This document shows, in pieces, positions 46,853 through 56,705 of a stretch of 64,000 nucleotides of DNA. Positions within the stretch are counted from its first letter, which is position 1. Every line of letters starts with the position of its first letter. Made by a program: the position numbers and the translations under genes. The stretch is from Bradyrhizobium sp. AZCC 1719 (GTDB lineage Bacteria > Pseudomonadota > Alphaproteobacteria > Rhizobiales > Xanthobacteraceae). The notes beneath the pieces are model-generated. The model had not been told where the DNA came from and did no database searches. It saw nothing but the letters and a program-made list of their open reading frames with translations. The DNA is taken from NCBI RefSeq assembly GCF_036924525.1, contig NZ_JAZHRU010000001.1, forward strand, positions 6,229,001 to 6,293,000. Reading direction: 5' to 3'.

Positions 46853-47373
46853 GTCGGCGCTCCCGGCGCGGCGCTTGTCGCCAGCGTCTTCTGCATCGTG
46901 GTGTTGGCGAGCCATTCGCCGTTGAGCGAAACCGTGTTGCGCTGCTTGGCGGTATAGCCGCGCTTTCTGAACAACGGCTCGGCCGTATCGCTGGCATCGA
47001 CCGTCAGGGTTTTGGCGCCCCGCGCGCCCGCCAGTTTCTCCAGCGCATCGACCAGCATCGAGGCCACGCCCTGCCCGGCCACGCTCGGATGCACGTAGAG
47101 CATATCGATCTGGTCAGCGCCCTTCAGCGAGGCGAAGCCGACCGGCGCGTTCTGGATAGTCGCGATCAGCGTCAACTGCCCGGCAAGCTTCTTGCCGAAC
47201 GCGGCTTCGTCGTCGGCCGCCTGCGCCCAGGCTCCCTGCTGCGCCTCGCTATAGTCGTCGCCGGTCAGCCCCTCGATGGCGGCAACGAAGATCGCCGCCA
47301 GCATCGGAACATCCGCCGGCAAAAATGGCCGCAAGCCAGGTTTTGGCAATGCCTGTCCCATCGTCCCTACCAT
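46849..47373 (-). CDS. GNAT-family N-acetyltransferase
   Basis: About 174 residues with the GNAT fold: LRPFLPADVPMLAAIF at the start, then QIDMLYVHPSVAGQGVASMLVDALEKLA, in which Q/RxxGxG/A acetyl-CoA motif is V-A-G-Q-G-V-A. C-terminus reads AEPLFRKRGYTAKQRNTVSLNGEWLANTTM, common in YafP-like acetyltransferases. Start ATG 47373 overlaps the stop of the preceding 37-residue ORF, and the end overlaps the cimA start. Acceptor substrate unknown. Confidence 0.88.
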   Translation of the reverse strand: MVGTMGQALPKPGLRPFLPADVPMLAAIFVAAIEGLTGDDYSEAQQGAWAQAADDEAAFGKKLAGQLTLIATIQNAPVGFASLKGADQIDMLYVHPSVAGQGVASMLVDALEKLAGARGAKTLTVDASDTAEPLFRKRGYTAKQRNTVSLNGEWLANTTMQKTLATSAAPGAPT

Positions 47374-47480
47374 AATCCGTACAGCCTGGTCACCAGCGCC
47401 ACGGCGCCGGCGATCAGCGCGATCTTCAGCGCGATATAATAGAGCCAGTGTTTCGGGAAAGGCGTGTCGGGCCTGGTCAT
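47367..47480 (-). CDS. 37-residue single-pass membrane peptide, coupled between cysS and GNAT gene
   Basis: Short frame reading [19 protein letters not shown] and continuing with a hydrophobic helix (residues 13-30) to LYGLW. Its ATG overlaps the cysS stop (TGATG at 47478-47482) and its TAG lies within the start region of the GNAT gene (ATGGTAG at 47367-47373). These overlaps on both sides fit translational coupling and argue it is a real gene. It is too short for routine gene finding. No family recognised. Confidence 0.7.
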   Translation of the reverse strand: MTRPDTPFPKHWLYYIALKIALIAGAVALVTRLYGLW

Positions 47481-48895
47481 CACGCAATCTCCCAGGTGGT
47501 AACGGGCTTACCGTCGGCATCCTTGCCGTCCTTGATGGCAACGCCCATCGCGGCGAGTTCGTCGCGGATACGGTCGGATTCCTTGAAGTCCTTTCGGGCG
47601 CGGGCGGCGGCACGTTCCGCAATCAGGCGGTCGACCTGCTCAGCATCGATGCCGCTCGCCTGCTGCTTCCGCCCCTTCCACTCCGCAGCGCTCATCGAGA
47701 TGAAGCCGAGCAGGCGAAGCGACGCCGCAAACTCGCCGCGTTCCCGCGTGCCGCCGGACGCCGCCGCGTTGCGCAGGCTGTGCAGGACAGCCATCGCCAG
47801 CGCCGTGTTGAGGTCGTCATGGAGCGCCTCGATCATAGCCGGCGACGGCTCGCTGGCGACGGCGTCGGCTGCGATCGCATACCAATCGTCGAGCGTCTTC
47901 GCGCTCTCTTCCACACCCTTCAGGGTCCAGTCGAGCGGTGAACGATAATGCGTCTTGAGCATGCCCAAACGCAGCACCTCGCCCGGCCAGTCGGCCAGCA
48001 ATTCCCGGATCGTGAAGAAGTTGCCGAGCGACTTCGACATCTTCTCGCTCTCGATCTGCAGGAAGCCGTTATGCATCCAGACATTCGCCATGCGATCGGA
48101 ATGGAACGCGCAGCAGGTCTGCGCGAGTTCGTTCTCATGGTGCGGAAACACCAGATCGATGCCGCCGCCATGAATGTCGAACTTCTCGCCGAGATGCTTC
48201 CAGGCCATCGCCGAGCATTCGATGTGCCAGCCGGGGCGGCCTCCCATCTTGATGCCCGCGGGCGACGGCCATGACGGCTCGCCTGGTTTCGACGGCTTCC
48301 ACAGCACGAAATCGGTGTTGTCACGCTTATAGGGGGCAACATCGACGCGGGCGCCGGCGATCATCTCGTCTAGCGAGCGTTTCGACAGCGCGCCGTAGCG
48401 CGGCATCACGGAATTGGCTTCGTTCATCGCCTGCGGCGAGAACAGCACGTGGTCTTCGGCGACATAGGCAAAGCCGCCGGCGACCAGCTTCTCGATGATC
48501 GCCCGCATCTCCGGGATGTGTTCGGTCGCGCGCGGCTGCGCCGTCGGGGCCAAGCAGCCGAGCGCGGTGACGTCGTCCTGGTATTGCTGATAGGTCTCTT
48601 CAGTGACCTTGCGGATCGCCTCGTTCAGCGGCACGCCGGGATAGTCGCGCGCGGCGCGCACGTTGATCTTGTCGTCGACGTCGGTGACGTTGCGGACATA
48701 GGTCACGTGATCGGCGCCGTAGCGATGGCGCAGCACGCGAAACAGCACGTCGAACACGATCGCCGCGCGGCCATTACCGATATGGGCGAAGTCGTAGACC
48801 GTCGGTCCGCAGGCATACATGCGGACGTTATCGGCATCGAGCGGCACGAACGGCCGCTTCTCCTTCGAAAACGTATCGTAGAGACGCAATTCCAT
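47480..48895 (-). CDS. cysS: cysteinyl-tRNA synthetase (CysS)
   Basis: 471 residues of a class I synthetase. HIGH motif appears as H38-I-G-N in [11 protein letters not shown], the zinc-site Cys in YACGPTVYD with [10 protein letters not shown] and PHHENELAQ, and KMSKS in [12 protein letters not shown]. It charges tRNA-Cys in the cytoplasm. It is first in a compact unit with the 37-residue peptide, a GNAT protein and cimA. Confidence 0.97.
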   Translation of the reverse strand: MELRLYDTFSKEKRPFVPLDADNVRMYACGPTVYDFAHIGNGRAAIVFDVLFRVLRHRYGADHVTYVRNVTDVDDKINVRAARDYPGVPLNEAIRKVTEETYQQYQDDVTALGCLAPTAQPRATEHIPEMRAIIEKLVAGGFAYVAEDHVLFSPQAMNEANSVMPRYGALSKRSLDEMIAGARVDVAPYKRDNTDFVLWKPSKPGEPSWPSPAGIKMGGRPGWHIECSAMAWKHLGEKFDIHGGGIDLVFPHHENELAQTCCAFHSDRMANVWMHNGFLQIESEKMSKSLGNFFTIRELLADWPGEVLRLGMLKTHYRSPLDWTLKGVEESAKTLDDWYAIAADAVASEPSPAMIEALHDDLNTALAMAVLHSLRNAAASGGTRERGEFAASLRLLGFISMSAAEWKGRKQQASGIDAEQVDRLIAERAAARARKDFKESDRIRDELAAMGVAIKDGKDADGKPVTTWEIA

Positions 48896-49195
48896 GGCGT
48901 ACCCATCCCTTGCGGCCGGGCGTCCAGTGATCTCTTTTTGAGAAAAGACGGCCTCAGCCAGCGAATCGCTAGCTAATAATCTCGCGGCAAATGGCGCAGA
49001 TGGCGAGGAGACCGTTCATGGTTCCACCATTGCGGTATTGCAGGCACGCCGTCAAGGCCTTGCTTGTGCCCGATTTGGGGGCGATCAGGCCGCCGAATCC
49101 GCCATTCGCAGCCGCCCTCGGCCCTCATGGTTAATCATTATTAACGTTTTGGGCCTAATCCTGAGGGCGGTCTCTTCCCGCCGCCGGTGCCATCC
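48896..49195. other. 300-bp divergent intergenic region
   Basis: Separates leftward cysS from rightward small exported protein. No coding frame has good bias. TGGTTAATCATTATTAACG (49129-49147) is a notable AT-rich near-palindrome flanked by GCCCTCA/TGAGGGC arms and may be part of the promoter region. No riboswitch or T-box recognised for cysS. Confidence 0.35.
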
Positions 49196-49504
49196 ATGCG
49201 ACCTTCCTCCGCACTCATTGCCTGTGCCTTCCTGCTCGCCGCCTCGGCCGCTGCCGCCGACAGCCGCGTCTTCATCGTGGCCAACCAGGCCGACGGTTAC
49301 GGCGTCGACGAGTGCCTCGCCAGGGGCGACAAATGTGGTGCCCATGCCGCCCGCTCCTATTGTCAGTCACGGGAATTTGCGCAGGCAATCGCCTATCGTC
49401 GCGTCGAGCCCAATGAAATCACCAACGCGGTTCCGATCGGCGCTGGCGACCGCTGCTCAGGCCCGGCGTGCGGCGAATACGTCGCCATTACCTGCCAGCG
49501 CTAA
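49196..49504 (+). CDS. small exported Cys-rich protein, unknown
   Basis: About 102 residues: signal peptide 1-21 (ending SAAAADS) and a mature domain with six Cys residues (ECLA, DKCG, SYCQ, DRCSG, ACG, ITCQ) that could form three disulfides in the periplasm. The frame can begin at GTG 49187, but ATG 49196 yields a compact signal peptide. Homologues are common and uncharacterised in rhizobia. Function unknown. Confidence 0.78.
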   Translation: MRPSSALIACAFLLAASAAAADSRVFIVANQADGYGVDECLARGDKCGAHAARSYCQSREFAQAIAYRRVEPNEITNAVPIGAGDRCSGPACGEYVAITCQR

Positions 49505-49674
49505 ACGGACCTAATCCCGTAATTTCGAGGGCCGGTTTGCCACACCCGCGCCCCGGAAACGACGTGACGCTGCCCCGAGAAGCAGCTATTGGATGCGGCC
49601 TTGGCCGCAGAACGCCGCCTTGGCCGCGTCATCAGGCTTTCTGAGCCGCGCGGATCAGCCCTCAATGGCCGGAT

Positions 49675-50841
49675 ATGCTGGAAATTCGCAACGCTTCCCT
49701 CTCCCTTCGAATTTTGACCTGCGCCATCCTGCTCGGCATCGCTGCCCCGGGCGCACCCGCTTTGGCGCAGACGAACGAAGACGCCATGGCGCAGATGAAC
49801 CAGGACGCCCCGCCACAACAGGGCGCGCAGGCCAATCCGATCTGCATCCGGCTCGAAGGACAATTGGCGACCATCGACCGTGGCGCCGGCACCGGCGACC
49901 CCGCCAAGGATGAACAGATCCGCCGCTATCAGGACGCGGAGGCCAAGCAGCAGGCCGAGCTCGATCGGGTCACGCTGCAGGCCAAGCGGATGGGCTGCGA
50001 AAGCTCGGGCTTCTTCTCGCTGTTCAGCGGCCGCTCCGCCCAGTGCGGTCCGGTGAACAACCAGATTCAGCAGATGCGCGCCAATCTCGATCAGATCACC
50101 ACCAGCCTGGAGCGGCTGCGCAGCGGCGGCATCGGCGGCGCTGACCGCGAAAACCAGCGCCGCTCGGTGCTGGTGGCGCTCGCGCAGAACAATTGCGGCC
50201 CGCAATATGCCGCTGCCGCGCGCGGTCCGGGCAACTTCATCGACAACCTGTTCGGCAACAACAACACGCTGCCGCCGCCGAGCGCCGATCTCGGCGCACC
50301 ATCCGGCACCTACCGCACCGTCTGCGTCCGCACCTGCGACGGCGCCTATTTCCCGGTCTCGTTCGCCACCGTGCAGGCCCGCTTCCAGGACGATGAGAGA
50401 ACCTGCAAGGCGCTGTGCCCGGCAGCCGAGGCGAACCTGTTCGCCTATCGCAATCCCGGCGAAGACATCAACCAGGCAGTCTCGATCAACGGCCAGCCAT
50501 ATTCATCGCTGCCCAACGCGTTCAAATTCCGCACCGAGTTCAACGCATCCTGCTCCTGCAAGCCTGCGGGCCAGACCTGGTCCGAAGCGCTGAAGTCCGT
50601 CGACGACAGGGCGGCGGTCGAACAGCAGGGCGACATCATCGTCACCGAGGAAAGTGCGAGGCGGATGCAGCAGCGCGGGCAGTCGAAAGCCGCGCCGCCG
50701 CCCAAGAAGGGCGCCGCGCCCGCCGGCACCACCGCCGCGCCTGCACCGGCGACGGCTCCGGCTGATACGACGGCCGCGACCAACGACAAGGACAAGCCGA
50801 TCCGCACCGTCGGCCCGACCTTCATCCCGCCGAAGCAGTAG
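49675..50841 (+). CDS. DUF2865-type exported protein
   Basis: 388 residues. Signal peptide 1-31 (ending APALAQ), a helical region (50-160) with a coiled-coil look (DAEAKQQAELDRVTLQAKRM and QQMRANLDQITTSLERL), then a Cys-containing domain with YRTVCVRTCDGAYFPVSFAT that matches DUF2865, NPGEDINQAVS and a Pro/Ala/Thr-rich tail ending VGPTFIPPKQ. Alphaproteobacterial family of unknown function, likely periplasmic. It converges on nadE. Confidence 0.86.
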   Translation: MLEIRNASLSLRILTCAILLGIAAPGAPALAQTNEDAMAQMNQDAPPQQGAQANPICIRLEGQLATIDRGAGTGDPAKDEQIRRYQDAEAKQQAELDRVTLQAKRMGCESSGFFSLFSGRSAQCGPVNNQIQQMRANLDQITTSLERLRSGGIGGADRENQRRSVLVALAQNNCGPQYAAAARGPGNFIDNLFGNNNTLPPPSADLGAPSGTYRTVCVRTCDGAYFPVSFATVQARFQDDERTCKALCPAAEANLFAYRNPGEDINQAVSINGQPYSSLPNAFKFRTEFNASCSCKPAGQTWSEALKSVDDRAAVEQQGDIIVTEESARRMQQRGQSKAAPPPKKGAAPAGTTAAPAPATAPADTTAATNDKDKPIRTVGPTFIPPKQ

Positions 50842-50896
50842 GCGCCTCGGCACAATGGTTGAAGCAACGCGCTCGCGCTAATTCCGAGACGACGCC

Positions 50897-52645
50897 CTAC
50901 CCTTCGAACGCATCCGCCGAGGCGCGACCGGCGCGGGCGACCAGTTTTTCGTCAGGCGCAGGCAGCGCCTTGCCGTTGTCGCGGAAGCGGTTGGTGATGG
51001 GATAGCGGCGGTCGCGGCCAAAGTTCTTTTCCGTTACCTTGACGCCGGGCGCGGCCTGCCGCCGCTTGTATTCAGCGATGTTGAGCAGGCGATCGATCCG
51101 CGTCACCATTTCAGCCGGGAAACCGGCCGCGATGATCGTGGCCAGCGGCTCCTCGCGCTCGACCAGACGCTCCAGTATGCCGTCCAGCATCTCGTAGGGG
51201 GGCAGCGAATCCTGGTCGGTCTGGTTCTCGCGCAGCTCCGCCGTCGGCGGGCGCGTGATGATGTTGACCGGGATCACCTCGCCCGACGGCCCGAGCGCGC
51301 CGTCCGGCTTCCACTCGTTGCGCAGACTCGATAGCCGGAACACTTCGGTCTTGTAGATGTCCTTGATCGGATTGAAGCCGCCGTTCATGTCGCCATAGAG
51401 CGTGGCGTAACCGACCGACATTTCCGACTTGTTGCCTGTCGTCACCACCATCGCGCCGGTCTTGTTGGAAATCGCCATCAACAGCGTGCCGCGGGTGCGC
51501 GCCTGCAAATTCTCTTCGGTGATGTCGCGCGGCAGGCCGGCAAATGGTCCGGAGAGGATTTTCTCGAAGCCGTTCACCGCATCGGCAATCGGCAGCACCT
51601 CGTAGCGGATGCCAAGTGCTTTGGCGAGTTTCGCGGCATCGTCGAGCGACACCTGCGCGGTGAAGCGGAACGGCAGCATCACGCCGCGGACCTGATCGGC
51701 GCCGAGCGCATCGACAGCGATGGCCGCGCACAGCGCGGAATCAATGCCGCCGGAGATGCCGAGCAAGACGCCCGGAAAGCCGTTCTTGCGGACGTAGTCG
51801 CGCAGGCCCAGCACGCAGGCGGCGTAATCGCCCTTGTCGCCCTCGAGCAGCGGCGCTACGGGGCCCGAGCAGCGCCAGCCGTCGGCGCCCTTGGTCCAGC
51901 GCAGCGTGACGATGCTTTCTTCGAACGCGGGCAGTTGCGCCGCCACCGAGAGGTCGGCGTTGAGCGCGAACGACGCGCCATCGAACACCAGTTCGTCCTG
52001 CCCGCCGATCTGATTGAGATAAACCAGCGGCAGCCCGCTCTCGGTGACACGGGCAACTGCGATCGACAGCCGGAGGTCGTTCTTGTCGCGCGCATAGGGC
52101 GAACCGTTAGGCACCACAAGGATTTCCGCGCCGGTCTCGGCGAGGCACTCGACGACGTTCTCGTATTCTTCTGATTCTTCGAGCCAGATGTCCTCGCAGA
52201 TGGGGACGCCGACCCGAATGCCGCGGACTGTCACCGGACCCGCGGCCGGACCGCGCGCGAACAGCCGCTTTTCGTCGAACACGCCGTAGTTCGGCAGGTT
52301 CGCCTTGAAGCGCAACGCGGCGATGCGGCCCTGATCGAGCAGCGCGCAGGCGTTATACAGCTTGCCGTCTTCGACCCATGGCGTGCCGATTAGAACAGCG
52401 GGCCCGCCGCCGGCGGTCTCGCGCGCCAACTCTTCGACCGCTGCGCGGCAGGCGGCCTGGAAGGCTGGCTTCAGTACCAGATCTTCCGGCGGATAGCCGC
52501 AGATGAACAATTCGGGCAACAGCAGGAGGTCGGCGCCATCGGCTGCGGCCTTGTCGCGCGCCGCGCGGGCCTTGGCGGCGTTACCTGGCACGTCGCCGAC
52601 CGTCGGGTTCAACTGCGCCAGCGTGATCGTAAAGGTGTCGGTCAT
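50897..52645 (-). CDS. nadE: glutamine-dependent NAD+ synthetase (NadE)
   Basis: About 582 residues in two domains. The N-terminal nitrilase-like glutaminase (5-260) has the Glu in LLPELFICGYPPED, the Lys in FKANLPNYGVFDE and Cys in GVPICEDIW. The C-terminal synthetase (290-580) has the P-loop GISGGIDSALCA. It makes NAD+ from deamido-NAD+ with glutamine ammonia. Start at ATG 52645 (followed by TDTFTITLAQLNPTVGD) is chosen over the upstream frame. It is followed by no operon partner on its 3' side. Confidence 0.95.
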   Translation of the reverse strand: MTDTFTITLAQLNPTVGDVPGNAAKARAARDKAAADGADLLLLPELFICGYPPEDLVLKPAFQAACRAAVEELARETAGGGPAVLIGTPWVEDGKLYNACALLDQGRIAALRFKANLPNYGVFDEKRLFARGPAAGPVTVRGIRVGVPICEDIWLEESEEYENVVECLAETGAEILVVPNGSPYARDKNDLRLSIAVARVTESGLPLVYLNQIGGQDELVFDGASFALNADLSVAAQLPAFEESIVTLRWTKGADGWRCSGPVAPLLEGDKGDYAACVLGLRDYVRKNGFPGVLLGISGGIDSALCAAIAVDALGADQVRGVMLPFRFTAQVSLDDAAKLAKALGIRYEVLPIADAVNGFEKILSGPFAGLPRDITEENLQARTRGTLLMAISNKTGAMVVTTGNKSEMSVGYATLYGDMNGGFNPIKDIYKTEVFRLSSLRNEWKPDGALGPSGEVIPVNIITRPPTAELRENQTDQDSLPPYEMLDGILERLVEREEPLATIIAAGFPAEMVTRIDRLLNIAEYKRRQAAPGVKVTEKNFGRDRRYPITNRFRDNGKALPAPDEKLVARAGRASADAFEG

Positions 52646-52778
52646 GGGAGCGATGGTGCCTTGCACAAGAGCAAACTGCAATCGACGCCTTGATAGCGTT
52701 TTCGAGCGAAGCATACCCTCGGACGTGATCCGGGGGTGGACACCGGTTCGCGTGAAGAAAACGCGTCAAAACAAAAAC

Positions 52779-52820
52779 TTAGATATGCGGTTCTGATGCA
52801 AATCAGAACCGCATATCTAA
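52779..52820 (-). terminator. Rho-independent terminator of dgkA
   Basis: Perfect 19-bp inverted repeat (52779-52797 and 52802-52820) with a 4-nt loop. On the minus strand it is followed by GTTTTTGTTTTG, a T-rich tail. The 5' arm on that strand overlaps the last codon and TAG stop of dgkA. It separates the aroG/dgkA unit from nadE. Confidence 0.88.
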
Positions 52821-53170
52821 ATGGCGCCCATGCGTTCCGCGAGGGCGAACAGCCAGAACAGGCCGGCCATCAACAGCGCCACGCCGACCGCCGCCGACCC
52901 CATATCCTTGACCTGGCCGATCTTCAGATCGTGATCCGTGGTCAGGCGGTCGGCGAGCTTTTCGATCGCGGTGTTGAGCAGCTCGACCACCAGGACAAAG
53001 GCGACGGCCGCGACCAGTTCCACGCGCCGCATCGTGGTCGTGCCGATCAGCCAGGCCAGCGGTACCGACAGCGCCAACGCGAACAGTTCCTCGCGAACGG
53101 CCTGCTCCGAGCGGATCGCAAAAGCGAGGCCGTTACGCGTGTTGATCGTGGCCCGCCAGAGTCGCAGCAA
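52817..53170 (-). CDS. dgkA: diacylglycerol kinase (DgkA)
   Basis: 117 residues, small membrane kinase with three helices. The conserved E-L-L-N-T-A-I-E motif and amphipathic N-terminus (RNGLAFAIRSEQAVREEL) are present. It recycles diacylglycerol to phosphatidate with ATP. TTG appears to be the start, 1 bp after the DAHP synthase stop, so translation is probably coupled. Ends inside its own terminator stem. Confidence 0.93.
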   Translation of the reverse strand: MLRLWRATINTRNGLAFAIRSEQAVREELFALALSVPLAWLIGTTTMRRVELVAAVAFVLVVELLNTAIEKLADRLTTDHDLKIGQVKDMGSAAVGVALLMAGLFWLFALAERMGAI

Positions 53171-53171
53171 A

Positions 53172-54560
53172 TCAAAGTCCCGCTGCGGCCGGCATCGGCT
53201 GAACTTTCCCGGCGCGTTCCTGCTTCAGCAGTTCGGCAATCAGGAAAGCCAGGTCGATCGATTGTTCGGCGTTGAGGCGGGGATCGCAGACCGTGTGGTA
53301 GCGGTCGTTGAGGTCCTCGTCGGTGATGGCGCGCGCGCCGCCGATGCATTCGGTGACGTCCTGTCCGGTCATCTCCAGATGCACGCCGCCGGCATGCGTG
53401 CCTTCGGCGGCGTGGATCGCGAAGAACGACTTCACCTCCGACAGCACCCGGTCAAACGGACGAGTCTTGTAGCCTGACGTCGAGGTAATGGTGTTGCCAT
53501 GCATGGGATCGCACGACCAGACCACAACCCGCCCTTCCCGCTGCACGGCGCGGATCAGCGGCGCGAGATGATCGCCGACCTTGTCGGAGCCGAAGCGGTT
53601 AATCAGCGTCAGCCGTCCCGGCTCGTTGTCGGGATTGAGGATGTCGATCAGCTTGAGCAACTCATCCGGCTTCAGCGAGGGGCCGCATTTCAGGCCGATC
53701 GGATTCTTGATGCCGCGGAAATATTCGACATGGCCGTGGTCGAGCTGGCGGGTGCGGTCGCCGATCCAGATCATGTGGCCTGACGTCGCGTACCAGTCGC
53801 CGGTGGTGGAATCCACCCGGGTCAGCGCCTGCTCGTAGCCGAGCAGCAGCGCCTCATGGCTGGTGTAGAAATCGGTGGCGCGCAGTTCGGGATGGCTTTC
53901 GAGGTCCAGCCCACAGGCGCGCATGAAGTTGAGCGCGTCGGAAATTCGATCCGCCAGTTCCTTGTACCGGCGGGACTGCGGCGAATCCTTGAGGAAGCCC
54001 AGCATCCATTGGTGCACGCTGCCGAGATTGGCGAAGCCGCCGGTCGCGAATGCGCGGAGCAGATTGAGGGTGGCCGCCGACTGCCGGTACGCCATCAACT
54101 GGCGCTGCGGATCGGGGATGCGCGCTTCCGGGGTGAAGGCGATGTCGTTGATGATGTCGCCGCGGTAGCTCGGCAGCTCGACGCCGCCAACCTTTTCCGT
54201 GTTCGACGAGCGCGGTTTTGCGAACTGCCCGGCGATGCGGCCGACCTTCACCACCGGCAGCGCGCCGGCATAGGTCAGGACCACGGCCATCTGCAGCAGC
54301 ACGCGGAAGAAGTCGCGGATGTTGTTGGCGCCGTGCTCGGCAAAGCTCTCGGCGCAATCGCCGCCCTGCAACAGGAAGGCCTCGCCGGCCGCGACGCGGG
54401 CCAGCGCCTTCTTCAGGTTACGGGCCTCGCCGGCGAACACCAGCGGCGGAAACGTAGCAAGCTGCGCCTCGACGTCGGCCAATGCCTTGGCATCGGGATA
54501 ATCGGGGACCTGCAGCACCGGCTTGGTGCGCCAGCTATCGGGCGTCCACCGCTCGGACAT
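53172..54560 (-). CDS. aroG: class II 3-deoxy-7-phosphoheptulonate synthase
   Basis: About 462 residues of the plant/Mycobacterium-like class II family: [19 protein letters not shown] start, [33 protein letters not shown], and later SCDPMHGNT and [18 protein letters not shown]. It performs the first step of the shikimate pathway. ATG 54560 is the family-typical start. It is transcribed with dgkA; the pairing is likely fortuitous. Confidence 0.95.
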   Translation of the reverse strand: MSERWTPDSWRTKPVLQVPDYPDAKALADVEAQLATFPPLVFAGEARNLKKALARVAAGEAFLLQGGDCAESFAEHGANNIRDFFRVLLQMAVVLTYAGALPVVKVGRIAGQFAKPRSSNTEKVGGVELPSYRGDIINDIAFTPEARIPDPQRQLMAYRQSAATLNLLRAFATGGFANLGSVHQWMLGFLKDSPQSRRYKELADRISDALNFMRACGLDLESHPELRATDFYTSHEALLLGYEQALTRVDSTTGDWYATSGHMIWIGDRTRQLDHGHVEYFRGIKNPIGLKCGPSLKPDELLKLIDILNPDNEPGRLTLINRFGSDKVGDHLAPLIRAVQREGRVVVWSCDPMHGNTITSTSGYKTRPFDRVLSEVKSFFAIHAAEGTHAGGVHLEMTGQDVTECIGGARAITDEDLNDRYHTVCDPRLNAEQSIDLAFLIAELLKQERAGKVQPMPAAAGL

Positions 54561-54731
54561 GACGTTAACTCCTGAGCAAAAACCGCAACTTATCAAAGGT
54601 TACGAAGGCCGGGTTATACACAGGCCGCGGGCCGACCGCCAGTTAGATTTCCGGTAGTCCTGACAGGCTCTTGCGGCGAAATCCGAATTCGCATTTGTTA
54701 CGGCCGCTCGCAAAGCTGGCAGGAGAACACG

Positions 54732-55637
54732 GTGGCCGAGCCGGGGCTGGACGACGTATTTAGCGATGACATCACGGTGCCCGCGACGGATGGATATCCC
54801 CTTGCCGCGACGCTGTTTCTGCCCCGCGGGGCCAAGCGCCATGCGGTCCTGGTCAATTCGGCAACCGCCGTTCCCCGCAAGCTCTACCGCGGGTTTGCCG
54901 GCTATCTCGCCCACCGCGGCTGCGCGGTTCTGACCTACGACTATCGCGGCACCGGCGACTCGAGGCCGCAGGCGCTGCCCGGCTCCATCAGGCCGAAATC
55001 GCTGGTCGGCTTCAAGGCCTCGATGTCGGACTGGGCAGCCCAGGACATCACCGCAGCGGTCGCCTGGATGCGCGAGCGTTACAAGTCGCTGCCCTTCGCC
55101 TATGTCGGGCATTCGTTCGGCGGGCAGGCGCTCGGCCTGTTGCCGAACAATTCGGAGATTTCGCGCGCACTCCTGATCGCCGCACAAGCCGGTTACTGGA
55201 AACTGATGACGGCGCCGGAGCGCTACCGCGTCTATGCCCTGCTGAATTTCGTCGGAGCCCCGTTGACCCGCGCGCTCGGCTACATGCCCGGCAAGGCCGG
55301 CCTCGGCATGGATCTGCCGAAGGATGCATTCCTGCAATGGGTCCGCTGGGTGATGAGCCCGCGCTATCTGTTCGACGATGCCAGGCTCGAAGCCGTGCAG
55401 AACTTCCCGAAATACCAGGGCGCGCTACGCGCACTCTGCATGTTCGACGATCCCTGGGCGACACGGCCGGCGGTCGAACTGTTGTGTTCGGGATTTATCT
55501 CGATCGCGCCTGAGATCATCACGGTGAGGCCCGCGGATACCGGCGTGAGCAAGATCGGGCATATGGGATTTTTCCGGCCCGAGCATCGCGACACGCTGTG
55601 GCGCGGGGCCGCGGAATGGATCCAGGCGGGGGAGTAG
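54732..55637 (+). CDS. alpha/beta hydrolase
   Basis: 301 residues. Nucleophile S128 in VGHSFGGQA, oxyanion region around ATAVPRKLYRG, and late acid/base segments (ITVRPADTG and KIGHMGFFRPEHRD with the probable catalytic His). No signal sequence. GTG start with AGGAG about 6 nt before. Close in type to YheT/serine aminopeptidase-like hydrolases (COG4757). Substrate unknown. Ends 1 bp before the convergent gene at 55639. Confidence 0.88.
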   Translation: MAEPGLDDVFSDDITVPATDGYPLAATLFLPRGAKRHAVLVNSATAVPRKLYRGFAGYLAHRGCAVLTYDYRGTGDSRPQALPGSIRPKSLVGFKASMSDWAAQDITAAVAWMRERYKSLPFAYVGHSFGGQALGLLPNNSEISRALLIAAQAGYWKLMTAPERYRVYALLNFVGAPLTRALGYMPGKAGLGMDLPKDAFLQWVRWVMSPRYLFDDARLEAVQNFPKYQGALRALCMFDDPWATRPAVELLCSGFISIAPEIITVRPADTGVSKIGHMGFFRPEHRDTLWRGAAEWIQAGE

Positions 55638-55638
55638 C

Positions 55639-55851
55639 TCACCTCACCACGGCGGCCGCGTCACCGTCGTCGCCGGGCAAGACGTATTCGACCGCCAGCA
55701 GCCCGCCTTCAAGGATGAGAAACGCAACCGCACCGCCTAGCCAGCCGAAGTACGCAATTGCGAAGGCCAACAGGAGCAAGGCACATACGACGTCCGCCAG
55801 GATCTTGCCGCTCCGCTCGATCGCGTCCTGTCCTCTGGAAAAGTAAGCCAT
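55639..55851 (-). CDS. small two-helix membrane protein, unknown
   Basis: About 70 residues (from ATG 55851; frame extends to 55866). Two hydrophobic segments: ADVVCALLLLAFAIAYFGWL and GAVAFLILEGGLLAVEYVL, separated by a tight Gly turn; ends with an acidic/Ala tail. Convergent with the hydrolase gene, with almost no gap. No family recognised. Confidence 0.62.
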   Translation of the reverse strand: MAYFSRGQDAIERSGKILADVVCALLLLAFAIAYFGWLGGAVAFLILEGGLLAVEYVLPGDDGDAAAVVR

Positions 55852-56034
55852 GGCCTCTCCGTCCACGCGCCATCAACCACGAATGCAACGTGGCACAAAG
55901 GCGGGAGTTCCGTTCACCCTCGGCTATCGCCGAACCTCGGTCGCGACTTTACGCGTGCCCGGCAATCCCCGCCGGCTGTTGAAACCAGTTCCCATTTTCC
56001 GAATTAGCCCTCTCAATGAGGCGAGAGGCCAGCC

Positions 56035-56625
56035 ATGGAAGGAATTCGCGACGCCGCGCATCTGTGCATCGATATGCAGAACATCTTCGCCAGGGGCGGC
56101 GTGTGGGAAACGCCATGGATGGAAAAGGTATTGCCGGTGATCTCGCAGATCGCCGCACGATATCAGGAGCGGACGGTATTCACGCGCTTCATCACACCCG
56201 AGCGGCCGGAAGACCGTCGCGGCCAGTGGCGCGTCTACTTCACCAAATGGGAGCGCGCGACGCGCGGCGATCTCGCGCCTGGCGCGCTCGATATCGTGCC
56301 GGCGCTAGCACGATATTCACCGCCGGCTCTGGTCGTCGACAAGCCCGCCTATTCGGCGTTCTTCGGATCGCGGCTCGGTCATCTGCTGGTCGAGCGTCAT
56401 GTCGGCACGGTGGTGGTGTCAGGCGCGGAGACCGATGTTTGCGTGCTTGCCACGGTGCTCGGCGCGGTCGATCTCGGCTTTCGCGTCGTCATCGTGCAAG
56501 ATGCGCTCTGCAGTTCCTCAGACACCGGCCATGATGCGCTGATGACCATGTACCGGACGCGGTTCAACGAGCAGATCGAGCTGGTCAGCGCCGCGGAACT
56601 GTTCGAGATCTGGCGTCCGGACTAG
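56035..56625 (+). CDS. isochorismatase-like cysteine hydrolase
   Basis: 196 residues with the complete triad D13 (LCIDMQN), K103 (VVDKPAYSAF) and C136 (SGAETDVCVLAT). The family hydrolyses amides, such as nicotinamide, or isochorismate-like ethers. Soluble. It is 80 bp upstream of a flavodoxin-like reductase gene and possibly cotranscribed. Substrate unknown. Confidence 0.93.
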   Translation: MEGIRDAAHLCIDMQNIFARGGVWETPWMEKVLPVISQIAARYQERTVFTRFITPERPEDRRGQWRVYFTKWERATRGDLAPGALDIVPALARYSPPALVVDKPAYSAFFGSRLGHLLVERHVGTVVVSGAETDVCVLATVLGAVDLGFRVVIVQDALCSSSDTGHDALMTMYRTRFNEQIELVSAAELFEIWRPD

Positions 56626-56705
56626 ATGCTCTCGCTACGCCCCGGAACCGCCGCTCCGGCTCCAACGTTGAGACGGCAGCCATCATCGCGCGAAAGGATC
56701 GATCC

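Noticed and set aside
45191..46957. 588-codon plus-strand frame opposite cimA
   Set aside because: Antisense shadow, and its start lies in the palindromic repeat.
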